Shown: piece by piece, positions 16,361 through 24,786 of the stretch
How positions within the stretch are numbered: position 1 is the stretch's first letter
How the letters are laid out: the number at the start of each line of letters is the position of its first letter
Virus record (IMG/VR): IMGVR_UViG_3300020473_002198
Location: 1-49,183 of that record
Direction: 5' to 3' (one strand)
Source: a virus
Length of the DNA: 49,183 nt
Notes under the pieces: model-generated
Seen by the model: the letters and a program-made list of their open reading frames with translations, nothing else
Told to the model about the DNA's origin: nothing
Databases searched by the model: none
Translations under genes and position numbers: made by a program

Positions 16361-16448
16361 GTCGGTATCCTTTCGGGTCAGTGGCGGAGTTCAGGGTCGG
16401 CGCAGCCGTGGAGGTCGGCCGGCGGCGCAGCCACCGACCCGGAGGGGG

Positions 16449-17234
16449 TTATTGCCCAGCCTCGGCCTTGAGGCGCTCGGCGCGGGCGGGGTCTTCGCGG
16501 ATGATCCGCGCTTGCTCGGTCAGGTTGAGGGAGTCCTGCTTCCAGGGGTTGGTCTTGCCGCCCCCTTGGCCGCCGCCTCCCGGCGCCTGGGTGCCGCGAG
16601 GCTGAGGGAAGATGTAGGGGTGCGACTCGCGCAGCTGCTCGCCAGCCCACTCCTCGAAGGTCAGGGCGCCCTGCTTGCCAGTGACAATGTTGCCGTCCTT
16701 GTCGCGCAGGACCGGCTCGCCGTCCTCGAGCTCCCACTGGCTCTTGGCCAGCATCTTGACGACGTCCATTGCCTCGGGGATCACGCCAGCCTTCGATGCA
16801 GCGGCCATGGCGCGGTTGTCTACCAGCTCCTGGGTCAGCTGCTGGCTGAGGCCGTCGCGCTCCTTGGCGAGGTCGTCGATCTGCTTCTGGAGGGCGGATT
16901 CGGAGCTCTTGCGCTCGGCGTCCCACTTCTCGCGGTGCTTCTTGAGCAGCTCGTCGGTTTTGCCCTCGGCGGCCAGGCGAGCCATCTCGTCGTTCTCGAG
17001 GCGATCCATCATCGCCTTGACGTCCTCGGGAGTGCGCTCGCCGAAGGCGGATTGCAACTGGGTCAGCGTGCCTTCCATCTTCTTGCGCGAATCGCGCTCC
17101 TGCTTGAGCTCGTCGAGCACCTGCTGCTTGTTCGTTTCCAGACCGGCACGGTCCTTCTTGATGGCGTCGGTGATCGCCTGGCGCTGCTCGTCGTCCTCGA
17201 CGGTCGATTCCAGCAGTTTCAGCAGTTCGTCCAT
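16449..17234 (-). CDS. Capsid scaffolding protein
   Basis: 261 aa from the ATG at 17234, which has GGGAGG upstream; the longer frame to 17330 reads through hairpins. It is highly charged and predicted coiled coil over about residues 5-140 (LKQERDSRKKMEGTLTQLQ, KTDELLKKHREKWDAERKSS), with a more ordered C-terminal region and a Gly-rich linker (PGGGGQGGGKTNP). This is the usual build of phage scaffolds encoded before the coat gene. The basic C-terminus may bind the coat. Confidence 0.85.
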   Translation of the reverse strand: MDELLKLLESTVEDDEQRQAITDAIKKDRAGLETNKQQVLDELKQERDSRKKMEGTLTQLQSAFGERTPEDVKAMMDRLENDEMARLAAEGKTDELLKKHREKWDAERKSSESALQKQIDDLAKERDGLSQQLTQELVDNRAMAAASKAGVIPEAMDVVKMLAKSQWELEDGEPVLRDKDGNIVTGKQGALTFEEWAGEQLRESHPYIFPQPRGTQAPGGGGQGGGKTNPWKQDSLNLTEQARIIREDPARAERLKAEAGQ

Positions 17235-17286
17235 TACGTCCTCCCGGCGCAGCCGGTATTGCGAGTGGCGCCCGGAGCATCCGGGC

Positions 17287-17312
17287 ATGGAAAAGCCGCC
17301 TCGATGGGCGGC
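17287..17312 (-). terminator. Second of two tandem terminator hairpins before the scaffold gene
   Basis: The minus strand has GCCGCC / GGCGGC with a 6-nt loop followed by TTTTCC. It is 3' of the hairpin at 17316-17342 in the direction of transcription. Confidence 0.6.
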
Positions 17313-17315
17313 CAT

Positions 17316-17342
17316 AGAAAAGCCCCGCACAGTGGCGGGGCT
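17316..17342 (-). terminator. First of two tandem terminator hairpins
   Basis: The minus strand has an 8-bp stem AGCCCCGC / GCGGGGCT followed by TTTTCT, just after the 50-aa gene. Together with the next hairpin it separates the portal/MuF genes from the scaffold/capsid genes. Confidence 0.7.
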
Positions 17343-17358
17343 TGGGTTGAATCGTTGG

Positions 17359-17511
17359 TCAGTCCTCGAGGTCGCCGAGGCGGCGTCGAACCTCGAAGGC
17401 GAGGTTCCAGCAGAGGCGGGCCTGGAGTTGGTCGGCGAGCGTGCCGCTGCCGGACTGCAGCAGGCGCCACAGTCGCCACCAGGTGATGAAGTCGGGGTCG
17501 GCGGGGGTCAT
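17359..17511 (-). CDS. 50-aa hypothetical protein
   Basis: A short ORF between the MuF-like gene and the tandem hairpins. Product: MTPADPDFITWWRLWRLLQS, then a helical basic stretch ending RRRLGDLED. A GAGG sequence precedes the ATG at 17511. It starts only 15 bp after the MuF stop and ends just before a terminator, which supports it as the last gene of that sub-operon. Tryptophan-rich N-terminus; function unknown. Confidence 0.6.
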   Translation of the reverse strand: MTPADPDFITWWRLWRLLQSGSGTLADQLQARLCWNLAFEVRRRLGDLED

Positions 17512-17525
17512 GCCCTCAGCCTACC

Positions 17526-18686
17526 TCATGCCGCCTCGCCGAACACCTCGGCGAATGTCTCGCGGTCGCGTTCGCGCAGCTCGTCCAGGGTGTATTCGCG
17601 CTGCCGCGGGTCGGTGAACCGGTCCAGGCTGTAGCCACCCTCCTTGTAGAGCCGGTAGCGCCGGTCGCCCAGCCATTCGCGCTGATACCGCGCACTCTGG
17701 CGCGAGAACCAATCCGAGTAGGTCGTGCCGGCGCCGACCTGGCCGACTTCAAGGCCGGCCGCCTCGCGCTGCTTCTTGGTCATGTTGCCGATGCTGCGGA
17801 ACTTGGCCCGATCGTCTCGCCCTTTGACCTTGAGGGCGCGCACGTAGGGCCGCTGACCCATGATGTCGCCATCGAGCGAGGGCGCCAGGCAGCAGCGGCA
17901 GCGATGGTGAAGCGGGGGCTCGGGGTGCGGCTCGTCGATTTTCCAGCGCCGGCCATCCAGCGGGGCGCAGCGGCGACAAGTCCGACCCTCGAGCTGAGCC
18001 ACCCAGACCACATGCGTGACGCCAAGGGCGTTGTAGGTCTCCCGGTAGGCCTCGTTGCTCATGTGCTGCCGGGCGGTGCGCACCACGTTGTCGACGTTGT
18101 TGCGCGTCGTCTGCAGCACGCCGTCGCGGTATTTGAGCGCCGGCGTCCCGCGTAGAGCCCGGATGATCTGGCTGTTGCTCTGCCCCTCGCTGACGCCTTG
18201 GCGGATGGTGCTGTACACCCGATTGCGGGTCGCCGGCCCGATGTCGGCCAGCATGTCCTCGACGAACCCCCCCATCACCGGCCGAGCAAGCGCAGCCGAT
18301 GCCGCGGCGGGCGCCGACGGAATGTCGCCCTCCACCGCCTGAGCGATGAGGTCTCGGACGTAGCCGGCCTCCTGGTCGGCCAGGCTCGACAGCTCCTCGA
18401 TGCTCATGGCCTCGATGCGCTCGCCCAGCGTCGCCGCCCATCGGTCGATGGCGTCGCGCAGCCCCTTGAGTCGGGTCGTGTGGTAGCGGCCCCGGGCGAA
18501 TGCCTGAAGCTCGGCCGGCGTCAGGTTGTCGAGGCGCTCGCCGATCTCCCGCGGGATCTCGGCGCTCATCTCGTCGATGATCGCCAGCGCCTTGTTGACG
18601 TGCGCCGTCCCGGTGCGATGCAGGTATGAGACATGCTGCGCCAGGGCCGTGACGATCCGGCGCTGTGCGTCCTCGCGATCACTCAT
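17526..18686 (-). CDS. MuF-like minor head protein (SPP1 gp7 family)
   Basis: 386 aa. The C-terminal half carries the gp7/MuF signature: QLEGRTCRRCAPLDGRRW followed by PPLHHRCRCCLAP (about residues 230-270), a Cys/His-rich segment. An N-terminal helical region (about 1-200) includes VYSTIRQGVSEGQSNSQI. Family members sit inside the procapsid attached to the portal and in SPP1 affect DNA ejection. The start overlaps the portal stop by 8 bp. Confidence 0.9.
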   Translation of the reverse strand: MSDREDAQRRIVTALAQHVSYLHRTGTAHVNKALAIIDEMSAEIPREIGERLDNLTPAELQAFARGRYHTTRLKGLRDAIDRWAATLGERIEAMSIEELSSLADQEAGYVRDLIAQAVEGDIPSAPAAASAALARPVMGGFVEDMLADIGPATRNRVYSTIRQGVSEGQSNSQIIRALRGTPALKYRDGVLQTTRNNVDNVVRTARQHMSNEAYRETYNALGVTHVVWVAQLEGRTCRRCAPLDGRRWKIDEPHPEPPLHHRCRCCLAPSLDGDIMGQRPYVRALKVKGRDDRAKFRSIGNMTKKQREAAGLEVGQVGAGTTYSDWFSRQSARYQREWLGDRRYRLYKEGGYSLDRFTDPRQREYTLDELRERDRETFAEVFGEAA

Positions 18687-20058
18687 CGTTGGTCACCTGG
18701 CCATCAAGCAGGGCCAGCAGCTCCTCGTCGGTCAGGCTGGTGAGCTGAGCCTTGCGCAGTGATTCGAACAGCACTGCTTGCGGCACCTCGTCGGCCAGGC
18801 GCAGATCGCGGACGATGCCCATCATCGCGGCGTCGATCTCGGCCTTGCTGAATTCTGGCTCGACCTTGAACGTGATGGCATCGATGTCGGACTGCGGCAG
18901 GTTCAGCCAGCGGCCGAAATAACGCAGCAGCTGCTCGATGCCCTCGGCCGCGGTGACCACGACGCTGTACAGGCTGGTGTGCTGGTCGCTCTGGCGGGCC
19001 TTGCGGGCCTCGCCGGATTCGTCGGCGCCGGCGTCGATCACCCGAGCCCCGGCCTCCAGCGCGGTGTTGCGCTGGTCCTGCATGGCGGTGCGCGTGGCCT
19101 CGACGCCCGCCCCCTCGAACTCGAGATAGCCGACCTGGCCGCCTTCCGGGATCATCCAGGCGGCCATCGGCCCTGAGACACTCAGGTCTTTGTCGCCGAG
19201 GTCCGCGGCCACCCACGGTTGCGGGTGGGCGGTGTAGTGGAGACTGGTGTAGTAGTCCGCCGAGAGCTGGTAGCTCTTGAGGGCGGCCTTCGCCATGGTC
19301 AGCAGCGGGATCTCGTCGGTGTCGGCGTTGTTGTCGGTGCTGCCCAGGTAGACCAGCGGGATGAAGTCGAGCGGACCCTGGTCGGTGCCGGGCGTCGACT
19401 CGTCCTCGACCGGTTCGCCGTTGTCGGCCAGCAGCCGCACCCGATAGGCGCCCTCGAACAGGTCGAGTACCCGGTAGCGAGCCTCGCTGTCGTGGCTGAA
19501 CTCGTCGCCCTTGTGGACAGCCTCCTTGAGCACGCTCAGCACCAGATCCCGGCGGCCGTTGTTGTCGGCCTCACGCCAGTTGATGGCGTCCAGGGCGCCG
19601 TAGGCGGCCACGTAGGGCCGGCCCTCGCCATCCCAGTCGGCGAGCAATGGCTGGCGGCCATAGGCCAGCAGGCCGAGCACAGCGCGCAGGAACAGCGTCT
19701 TGAGCGGGAACCCATCGGCCGTGGCCTCGTCCTCGAGGGCGGCGAGCGGCCCCGGCAGGCTGATCTCCGGCTCCTGGCGAGACACCAGCCCCGTCATCGT
19801 GCGCAGGCTGTCCTTCACCCACAGCGGGTACTGGGCGCGCCCCTTGTAGGCTCGGTAGATCTCCCGGGCCTCGTCGGCCGTCAGCATCGCGCTCTCGTCG
19901 GTCTTGGCCTGGTGCTCCAGGGCCAGCTGCCCGGAGGTCTTGGGCAGGTAGCCGGCGCCCGCGGCCTTGATCGCGCCTTCCCCCTCGAGGCTGTCGCGCA
20001 TCAGCTCCCAATCGGCGAGCCGTGCATCGTATTGGGGGTGGGTCGTGGTGACGGGCAT
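18679..20058 (-). CDS. Portal protein (DUF4055 family)
   Basis: 459 aa. TTHPQYDARLADWELMRD and AAGAGYLPKTSGQ near the N-terminus, GYLEFEGAGVEATRTAMQDQ and GRWLNLPQSDIDAITFKVE in the C-terminal region are typical of DUF4055 portals. The dodecameric ring at one capsid vertex is the DNA gate and the motor dock. It lies directly after terminase (1-bp gap) and before the MuF gene, as in many related phages. Confidence 0.92.
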   Translation of the reverse strand: MPVTTTHPQYDARLADWELMRDSLEGEGAIKAAGAGYLPKTSGQLALEHQAKTDESAMLTADEAREIYRAYKGRAQYPLWVKDSLRTMTGLVSRQEPEISLPGPLAALEDEATADGFPLKTLFLRAVLGLLAYGRQPLLADWDGEGRPYVAAYGALDAINWREADNNGRRDLVLSVLKEAVHKGDEFSHDSEARYRVLDLFEGAYRVRLLADNGEPVEDESTPGTDQGPLDFIPLVYLGSTDNNADTDEIPLLTMAKAALKSYQLSADYYTSLHYTAHPQPWVAADLGDKDLSVSGPMAAWMIPEGGQVGYLEFEGAGVEATRTAMQDQRNTALEAGARVIDAGADESGEARKARQSDQHTSLYSVVVTAAEGIEQLLRYFGRWLNLPQSDIDAITFKVEPEFSKAEIDAAMMGIVRDLRLADEVPQAVLFESLRKAQLTSLTDEELLALLDGQVTNDE

Positions 20059-20059
20059 A

Positions 20060-21373
20060 TCAGGCGAGTCCTCGGATGCGTTTCATGCCGGTGGCCTGGC
20101 GGTTGATCGGCCATGTCGCCTCGACCATGTAGCCGATGGCGGTGGTGATGTGCTGGTACTGGTTCGTCTGGTCTTCCTGGAACGTGCTGCCTTTCTGGAG
20201 CTGCACGGTGGCCAGGCCCTTGTGGCACCAGGGCGCCGTCTGCGGATTGACGAACAGGTGACGCTCACCGTCGGCGGTACAGATGCGGGCGCGAACCGCG
20301 TTCTGGCGGTCCTTGATGGCCGGCGCTGCCTTCTTCACTTTGCGGGTGAACTTCCAGCCGGCGGCCTTGAGCACGTCCTCAATCTCGGTGTAATCCGAGG
20401 CGTGGCCGTGCTTCTCGCCGGCCCGGCCCGCAGGGTCGCCGTAGATCAGCACGTGCTTGTTCTGGTGGTCCTTGTAGCGCTCGACGAACTCCAGGGCGCT
20501 CTGCCGACTGATGGCGCTCTCCAGCACGATCTCATCGAGCAGGTAGAGGTCATCGCCACGCCTGACGCCAATCGCGGACGACAACGGCGTGAAGTTCTGG
20601 TCGTGCATCCACAGCAGTTGCTCGTGAGGCTGGATGGCCTCGGCGGTGGCGTTCTCGGCGCCGTAGTCCTCATAGATCCGCCCGGTAGCCGTCTCGAACG
20701 AGGCCTCGAACTCCTGCAAATACTGCTTGCGACTCATCACCCGCCTGGCCGACTCGATCACGTCGGGCGGCAGGATGTCGGCGCTCTTCCAGTGGTACGC
20801 AGCCCACTCGGGGTCACCGCTGGTCAGCGCATACTGGTACAGCTCGTAGTAGTGGTTCAGACCGTCCGGCACGCCGATCAGCCAGCACCAGGCGCGATAG
20901 TCGGGGCGCTTAGGCGTGACGGTGTTCAGTGCCGGGAGGATGTTCGCCTCCCACGCCTCTGGCTTGATGTCGGCGATCTCGTCGATGACGCCGCCAGTCC
21001 AGGGGATGCCCTCGATGCGCTGCGGCTTGTCCAGGCCGATTATGTGTATCTCGGTTCCGTTGGGTAGGAAGATGACCGGCTGCGGGCTTACTCGCGGCGC
21101 CTTGGGGTGGCTGGCCGATAGCGTCATGGCGCACAGGTCGTCCCACCAGATCTTGCGGGCCTGGTCCTGCGTCGGCGCGGCGGCGAAGTACATCTCGTTG
21201 GAGTGCTTCATCGCCTGCTTAGCGAGATAGCGCTTGGCGCGCTCGGTCTTGCCGCTACGGCGCCCGGCAGGCACCACCTTGAAGCGCACCGGCTCATTGA
21301 CCAGGCGCACCTGCTCGGGAATGTCCTTGAGCCCGTACCAGCGGTCGAGTTGTCGCTGGAGGGCAGGATTCAT
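20060..21373 (-). CDS. terL: Terminase large subunit
   Basis: 437 aa. Walker A is PAGRRSGKT at residues 35-43 and Walker B is GGVIDEIAD at 127-135. The C-terminal nuclease domain has the acidic residues expected in GVRRGDDLYLLDE and LIYGDPAGRAGEKHG. The ATPase pumps DNA into the procapsid and the nuclease cuts the concatemer. It overlaps the small subunit gene by 4 bp (21370-21373). The packaging type (cos or pac) cannot be told from the sequence. Confidence 0.95.
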   Translation of the reverse strand: MNPALQRQLDRWYGLKDIPEQVRLVNEPVRFKVVPAGRRSGKTERAKRYLAKQAMKHSNEMYFAAAPTQDQARKIWWDDLCAMTLSASHPKAPRVSPQPVIFLPNGTEIHIIGLDKPQRIEGIPWTGGVIDEIADIKPEAWEANILPALNTVTPKRPDYRAWCWLIGVPDGLNHYYELYQYALTSGDPEWAAYHWKSADILPPDVIESARRVMSRKQYLQEFEASFETATGRIYEDYGAENATAEAIQPHEQLLWMHDQNFTPLSSAIGVRRGDDLYLLDEIVLESAISRQSALEFVERYKDHQNKHVLIYGDPAGRAGEKHGHASDYTEIEDVLKAAGWKFTRKVKKAAPAIKDRQNAVRARICTADGERHLFVNPQTAPWCHKGLATVQLQKGSTFQEDQTNQYQHITTAIGYMVEATWPINRQATGMKRIRGLA

Positions 21374-21906
21374 CCGGGTAGACTCTCCGCTAGCTTGGCG
21401 AGGGCGGCGGCCATGTCGTCGGAACCGCTGCCCTTCTCGGCCTCGAACGCCTTGACGCTGACATGCTTGCCGATCAGCTCAAGCGTCTTGAGCTTGTCGG
21501 GCCACTTGATCTTGCGCACGACGGTCATCACGTCGCCGGCCTGCATCTCATGCAGGTCGGCGGCGGTGATCGACTGGCGCCAGGCCTTGGGCCACTCCCT
21601 CACGGGGCGGACGTTGCCGGCGTCGTCGAGTATGTCAATTATGTCGAGCTGGTCGATGTCGTGCAGGCGGTGAAGCACATAGTCGGCATCGACTTGGGTG
21701 CGCTTCGCTCGCTCCTGCTGACGCTTCTCGATGGCTTGCTGGATGCTGACGTTTGCTAACAGGCGAGCGCCGGCAGCGTTGGCACCCTTTGCGCTATATC
21801 CGGCCTTAATGGCCGCCTGGCTGGCGTTGGGCTCCAGCAGGTACTCATCCACGAAACGAGACTGCCGGGCGGTCAGCTCGACAGCCCCTTTGGCAGTCTT
21901 GCTCAT
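21370..21906 (-). CDS. terS: Terminase small subunit
   Basis: 178 aa. LTARQSRFVDEYLLEPNASQ and AAIKAGYSAKGANAAGARLL form the N-terminal helix-turn-helix of Terminase_2-type small subunits. The middle is charged and helical (QQERAKRTQVDADYVLHRL), the C-terminal part (VRKIKWPDKLKTLELIGKH) oligomerises in relatives. It recognises the packaging site and regulates the large subunit. Confidence 0.93.
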   Translation of the reverse strand: MSKTAKGAVELTARQSRFVDEYLLEPNASQAAIKAGYSAKGANAAGARLLANVSIQQAIEKRQQERAKRTQVDADYVLHRLHDIDQLDIIDILDDAGNVRPVREWPKAWRQSITAADLHEMQAGDVMTVVRKIKWPDKLKTLELIGKHVSVKAFEAEKGSGSDDMAAALAKLAESLPG

Positions 21907-21999
21907 GATTGCCTCCTAGTTCGCATTGGTTGAACGCCCCGCCCGGCGGCCGTCTACGTGCCGGCGGATATGCCGGGCGCTCACCGATGCGCTTGCTGA

Positions 22000-22101
22000 T
22001 CAGTAGCCAGGAGGCCCCTGGTCTTGAGCGATGGCGGCGATCAACAAAACCACAATCACGCTAACCGTCCACGCCAGCCATTCCGGGATTTCGATGATCA
22101 T
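22000..22101 (-). CDS. 33-aa single-span membrane protein
   Basis: A small ORF coupled to the holin gene by a TGATG overlap at 22099-22103. Residues about 9-26 (LAWTVSVIVVLLIAAIAQ) form one membrane helix; the ends are short and Pro/Gly-rich. It is the last gene of the lysis cassette before terminase. It could be a lysis accessory protein, but it is not a recognisable Rz/Rz1. Confidence 0.65.
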   Translation of the reverse strand: MIIEIPEWLAWTVSVIVVLLIAAIAQDQGPPGY

Positions 22102-22538
22102 CACTTCCCCCTGATCGCGTCCATGAAGGTCTTACCGCCAGCGACACCCCGGGCGATCTTTTCCCCGGAGCGGCCGGCGATGTAGCCACCCACGCCCAGG
22201 GTCATGAGATCCCACATGCGCTCGGGCAGCTCGAGCTGCAGACCCGCGCCGAACATCGCCCCCAGATAGGGAGCGAGCAGGTAGTTGTTGGCGATGATGG
22301 CCACGATCACCAGCATCAGCAGCGGACGCCACGAGCGCTGAATCCAGCTCTCCCCGGTGGCTTCGGCCAGGATGATCTGCATCCGGGCCTTGATGGCCGA
22401 GTCGCGGGAGTCGATCAGGCGCGACTGGATCTGCTGCTTGAGGCGGTTGGCCTCGTCCTTATCGGTGACCGCCTGGTCGATGACGTCGAACAACGGGCCA
22501 GTGAGTGCGCCCACAGCCTTCTCGATCAGCCCGTTCAT
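22101..22538 (-). CDS. 3TM-type holin-like protein (GTA holin family)
   Basis: 145 aa. An amphipathic N-terminal part (MNGLIEKAVGALTGPLFDVI) precedes SWIQRSWRPLLMLVIVAIIANNYLLAPYLG, the hallmark SWRP motif of the GTA_holin_3TM family, with two or three membrane segments over about residues 70-135. Holins permeabilise the inner membrane and free the amidase. Overlaps the second holin gene by 4 bp. Having two holin-type proteins suggests a holin plus antiholin or pinholin arrangement. Confidence 0.82.
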   Translation of the reverse strand: MNGLIEKAVGALTGPLFDVIDQAVTDKDEANRLKQQIQSRLIDSRDSAIKARMQIILAEATGESWIQRSWRPLLMLVIVAIIANNYLLAPYLGAMFGAGLQLELPERMWDLMTLGVGGYIAGRSGEKIARGVAGGKTFMDAIRGK

Positions 22539-22858
22539 CGCTTGCCCCCTCTCACACGGTCAGCGGCTGCCATCAGGATCACGTCAATGGAGCGCGGACC
22601 AGCCCAGCCACACACGACGGCGACGGCAGTGGCCGGCCATCCTGATAGGTCGAGCCAGACATTGATGCCAGCAGCTAGGACGACCATTACTACTAGGGCG
22701 GGCAGGTCGAGCCACAGGCGTGGCGTTAGGAACTTCTCACGCTCGCCGCTCTTTACCTCGGCAGCGATCTTAGCGATCAGGCCCATAATCACCGCGCCGG
22801 CCGTCACAATGGCCAGCAACGCCTCTTGTAGCCATTCGGGGTCGTTGCGCCACGGCAT
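22535..22858 (-). CDS. Second holin, LydA-like
   Basis: 107 aa from the ATG at 22858, which is preceded by GGAGG at 6 nt; longer starts lie inside the amidase gene. Three hydrophobic stretches (LLAIVTAGAVIMGLIAKI, LPALVVMVVLAAGINVWL, ATAVAVVCGWAGPRSIDVIL) fit the phage_holin_3_3 / LydA type. It is adjacent to the amidase and the 3TM holin and so is part of the lysis cassette. Confidence 0.78.
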   Translation of the reverse strand: MPWRNDPEWLQEALLAIVTAGAVIMGLIAKIAAEVKSGEREKFLTPRLWLDLPALVVMVVLAAGINVWLDLSGWPATAVAVVCGWAGPRSIDVILMAAADRVRGGKR

Positions 22859-22871
22859 CCGGCGCCTCCGT

Positions 22872-23456
22872 TTAGTCATTGGGTGTGCGAGCGGCCTCGG
22901 CAATGACGCGGGCCAGCTCATGTGCAAGCCCGCGCCTCCCAGCGAGATACGCGGCGAGGTCGTGCTTGCTGGTGAGAAAGAATGTTTCGAGGATGATGCC
23001 GCCGCCGTCGCTTACGAAGGCCAACCGGTGGTGCTGGCCCGAGTCTTCGGGCTTAGCGCCCCGATCGGGGATGCCTAGCACGTCGGCGGTCACTCGGCAC
23101 AGACTGGAAGCCAGCGGGTAATCGCGCTCTTTCGAGAGCGTCTCTACGCCAGATGCCTGAGGGGTGCCGGCTGCGTTGCAGTGGATCTCCACGGCGATGT
23201 CCGCCTTGGCGGCGATCTTTGCCGCGGTACGCAGCGGCAGATTCTCGTCGCCATCACCGTCTGTCATATGGCGAATGCCCTGGGCCTTGAGGGCCTGGCT
23301 CAGTAGAGCGCGCAGCCCTATGGCAACATCGGCCTCGACATAGCCTTGCGCCACAGCACCAGGGTCAACGCTTGAGTGGCCGGCGCTGATCATCACCGTC
23401 TGCTGCTGTGGAGGCGCGGCCTTGATGGCGGCGACTTCATCAATCCATCGCACCAT
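22872..23456 (-). CDS. N-acetylmuramoyl-L-alanine amidase (endolysin)
   Basis: 194 aa from the ATG at 23456 with GAGGTG upstream; the upstream in-frame extension to 23606 is non-coding leader. Amidase_3 signature: VMISAGHSS with zinc ligand His27, VEADVAIG with a Glu ligand near 41, VEIHCNA with His92, and the catalytic Glu in GIILETFF. There is no signal peptide, so release depends on the holins. It is the first gene of the late operon, about 220 bp downstream of the predicted late promoter. Confidence 0.92.
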   Translation of the reverse strand: MVRWIDEVAAIKAAPPQQQTVMISAGHSSVDPGAVAQGYVEADVAIGLRALLSQALKAQGIRHMTDGDGDENLPLRTAAKIAAKADIAVEIHCNAAGTPQASGVETLSKERDYPLASSLCRVTADVLGIPDRGAKPEDSGQHHRLAFVSDGGGIILETFFLTSKHDLAAYLAGRRGLAHELARVIAEAARTPND

Positions 23457-23603
23457 CGAGCACCTCGGGAATAAAACGCCCTCGCGATAAGGGCAGGTCA
23501 GGGAGAGACCAAAAGGGTGGCGCCCCTGTCTCAGGGCGAGGGTCATGGGCTCGCAGGACGCCAGAAACGACAGCGCCCCGGCGTATAGCCAAGGCGCGGA
23601 AAG

Positions 23604-23634
23604 CAAAAAGCCCCGCCGGTTGGGGCGAGGCTTC
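23604..23634 (-). terminator. tR'-like terminator in the late leader
   Basis: The minus strand has a GC stem (GCCCC / GGGGC with AACCGGC loop, extendable) followed by TTTTT. It is some 40-70 nt downstream of the predicted late promoter and before the amidase. This fits a promoter-proximal terminator that is overcome by a Q-type antiterminator. The 23457-23705 stretch otherwise holds no gene. Confidence 0.7.
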
Positions 23635-23679
23635 GATGTAATGAGCTGTTTGGGCGTAGCGCCGTCCAGCTTACAAATA

Positions 23680-23708
23680 AGAGTATTCGCTCACCCTCAT
23701 TTAGTCAA
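23680..23708 (-). promoter_or_regulatory. Late promoter candidate (pR' equivalent)
   Basis: The minus strand shows TTGACT (23708-23703), 17-bp spacer, TACTCT (23685-23680). It overlaps the stop codon of the Q-position gene and fires leftwards into the lysis and virion genes. The distance to the downstream terminator is like lambda pR'-tR'. Confidence 0.6.
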
Positions 23709-24322
23709 GCCGCCTGACGCATTTCATCCCGCAGTGCCTTGTTCGCCTCACGGGCGGCATCGGCCACCGGCTGCATGGCCTCATCCTCGAGGTCGGCGAG
23801 GATGCGGCCTAGCGTCGACCACACTTGGTCCCAGCCATCCCGGCGCCAGTTGTCGCTGACGATCTTCACGCCCAGGAACTCACGGACGTAGAAGCACGCC
23901 TCTTTCGGCTCCCAGGGTGTCCGGCTGCCGTCCATGTCGTTGCGGTCCTGCATCATGCGTGCTTGGATCAGCGCCTCGATGCGCTCGCGCCGCGCCTTGC
24001 GATAGCTCGACCACTCTGACGTGGCGAGAATGAAGCGGGTCAGGATGGTGTCGGCCACGTCATCCAAGTACTGGTTGGCCGCCCCTGTATCGGCGAGACA
24101 CAGCCAGTGACCCACGGCCGCCAGGGCAGGGGTGTCGCGCTCCATGCGGGTGATCACTGCATAGATCGGCTGGTAGTGGTCGTTGTAGCAGCCGCCAGAC
24201 TTCGCCCCACTGGTCTGGACCTTGGCGCCGGCCTCGGCCAGATCGGCGCAGGCTTGGGTGCGGATACCCGACTCGAAGGCTTCGGCCCAAGCTACGCGCG
24301 GATTGTGGTCGATATAGCTCAT
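23705..24322 (-). CDS. Q-position protein, possible late antiterminator
   Basis: 205 aa, not recognised with certainty. It begins SYIDHNPRVAWAEAFESG and has SGGCYNDHYQPIYAVITRM, HWLCLADTGAANQYLDD and a helical basic segment SSYRKARRERIEALIQ, then an acidic helical C-terminus. It is the last gene of the early operon, sits right before a promoter plus terminator that precede lysis genes, and is preceded by a RuvC-like resolvase, as Q follows rusA/ninG-type genes in lambdoid phages. This is only positional evidence for antitermination; I do not see known Q motifs. Confidence 0.65.
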   Translation of the reverse strand: MSYIDHNPRVAWAEAFESGIRTQACADLAEAGAKVQTSGAKSGGCYNDHYQPIYAVITRMERDTPALAAVGHWLCLADTGAANQYLDDVADTILTRFILATSEWSSYRKARRERIEALIQARMMQDRNDMDGSRTPWEPKEACFYVREFLGVKIVSDNWRRDGWDQVWSTLGRILADLEDEAMQPVADAAREANKALRDEMRQAA

Positions 24323-24786
24323 GCCGCCCCCTTGCTCATCAGTTGACGCCCGTACTCGGCGAGACAGGCCGCATCGGCCATGCCGTCATGAGGGACGCGC
24401 TTGCGCCCCGGCGTTAAATCGATGGATGGATAGGCGCGACGCACGAACGAGATAGCCGCGTCCTTATCCTTGGTCGTGCCAGCCAGCACCGCCTTTTTCC
24501 AGGCCTGTGGCGTAACGAGGCGATAGGGGATGCCTAAAGCCTCACAGACGCCGATCACCAGCCCGAAGCCCATGCCGAATTTGAAGGTGCTGCTCACGCC
24601 TTGCTTGGGCATGGCGTGGACCTTCTCAATGATCACCACCTGAGGAGAGAGCTCCCGCAGGGTGGCGGCGATGGCGTGCCCGTCGATTTCCTTGCCAGTG
24701 AGCGGCATCGGAATGGCGCCGGCATGGCCTTCGCTGGCGAGGTGGGCGATGCCTCCTGTCTGCCCTGGGTCGATGCCTACGATCAT
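24319..24786 (-). CDS. RuvC-like Holliday-junction resolvase
   Basis: 155 aa from the ATG at 24786. RNase H-fold acidic residues are visible: Asp6 in GIDPG, Glu54 in VVIIEKV, and Asp134/Asp138 in HDGMADA. It also has the RuvC-like FKFGMGFGLVIG and LVTPQAWKK segments. Such phage enzymes resolve branched replication and recombination intermediates before packaging. It overlaps both neighbours by a few bases in a tightly packed nin-like region. Confidence 0.87.
   Translation of the reverse strand: MIVGIDPGQTGGIAHLASEGHAGAIPMPLTGKEIDGHAIAATLRELSPQVVIIEKVHAMPKQGVSSTFKFGMGFGLVIGVCEALGIPYRLVTPQAWKKAVLAGTTKDKDAAISFVRRAYPSIDLTPGRKRVPHDGMADAACLAEYGRQLMSKGAA

Noticed and set aside
15509-16471. Plus-strand frame of 320 codons
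   Set aside because: Antisense to the major capsid gene, no motif and biased composition.
16314-17634. Long plus-strand frames over the scaffold gene
   Set aside because: Antisense shadows of the scaffold and capsid genes, Leu/Gly/Ala or Ser/Arg-rich with no recognisable domain.
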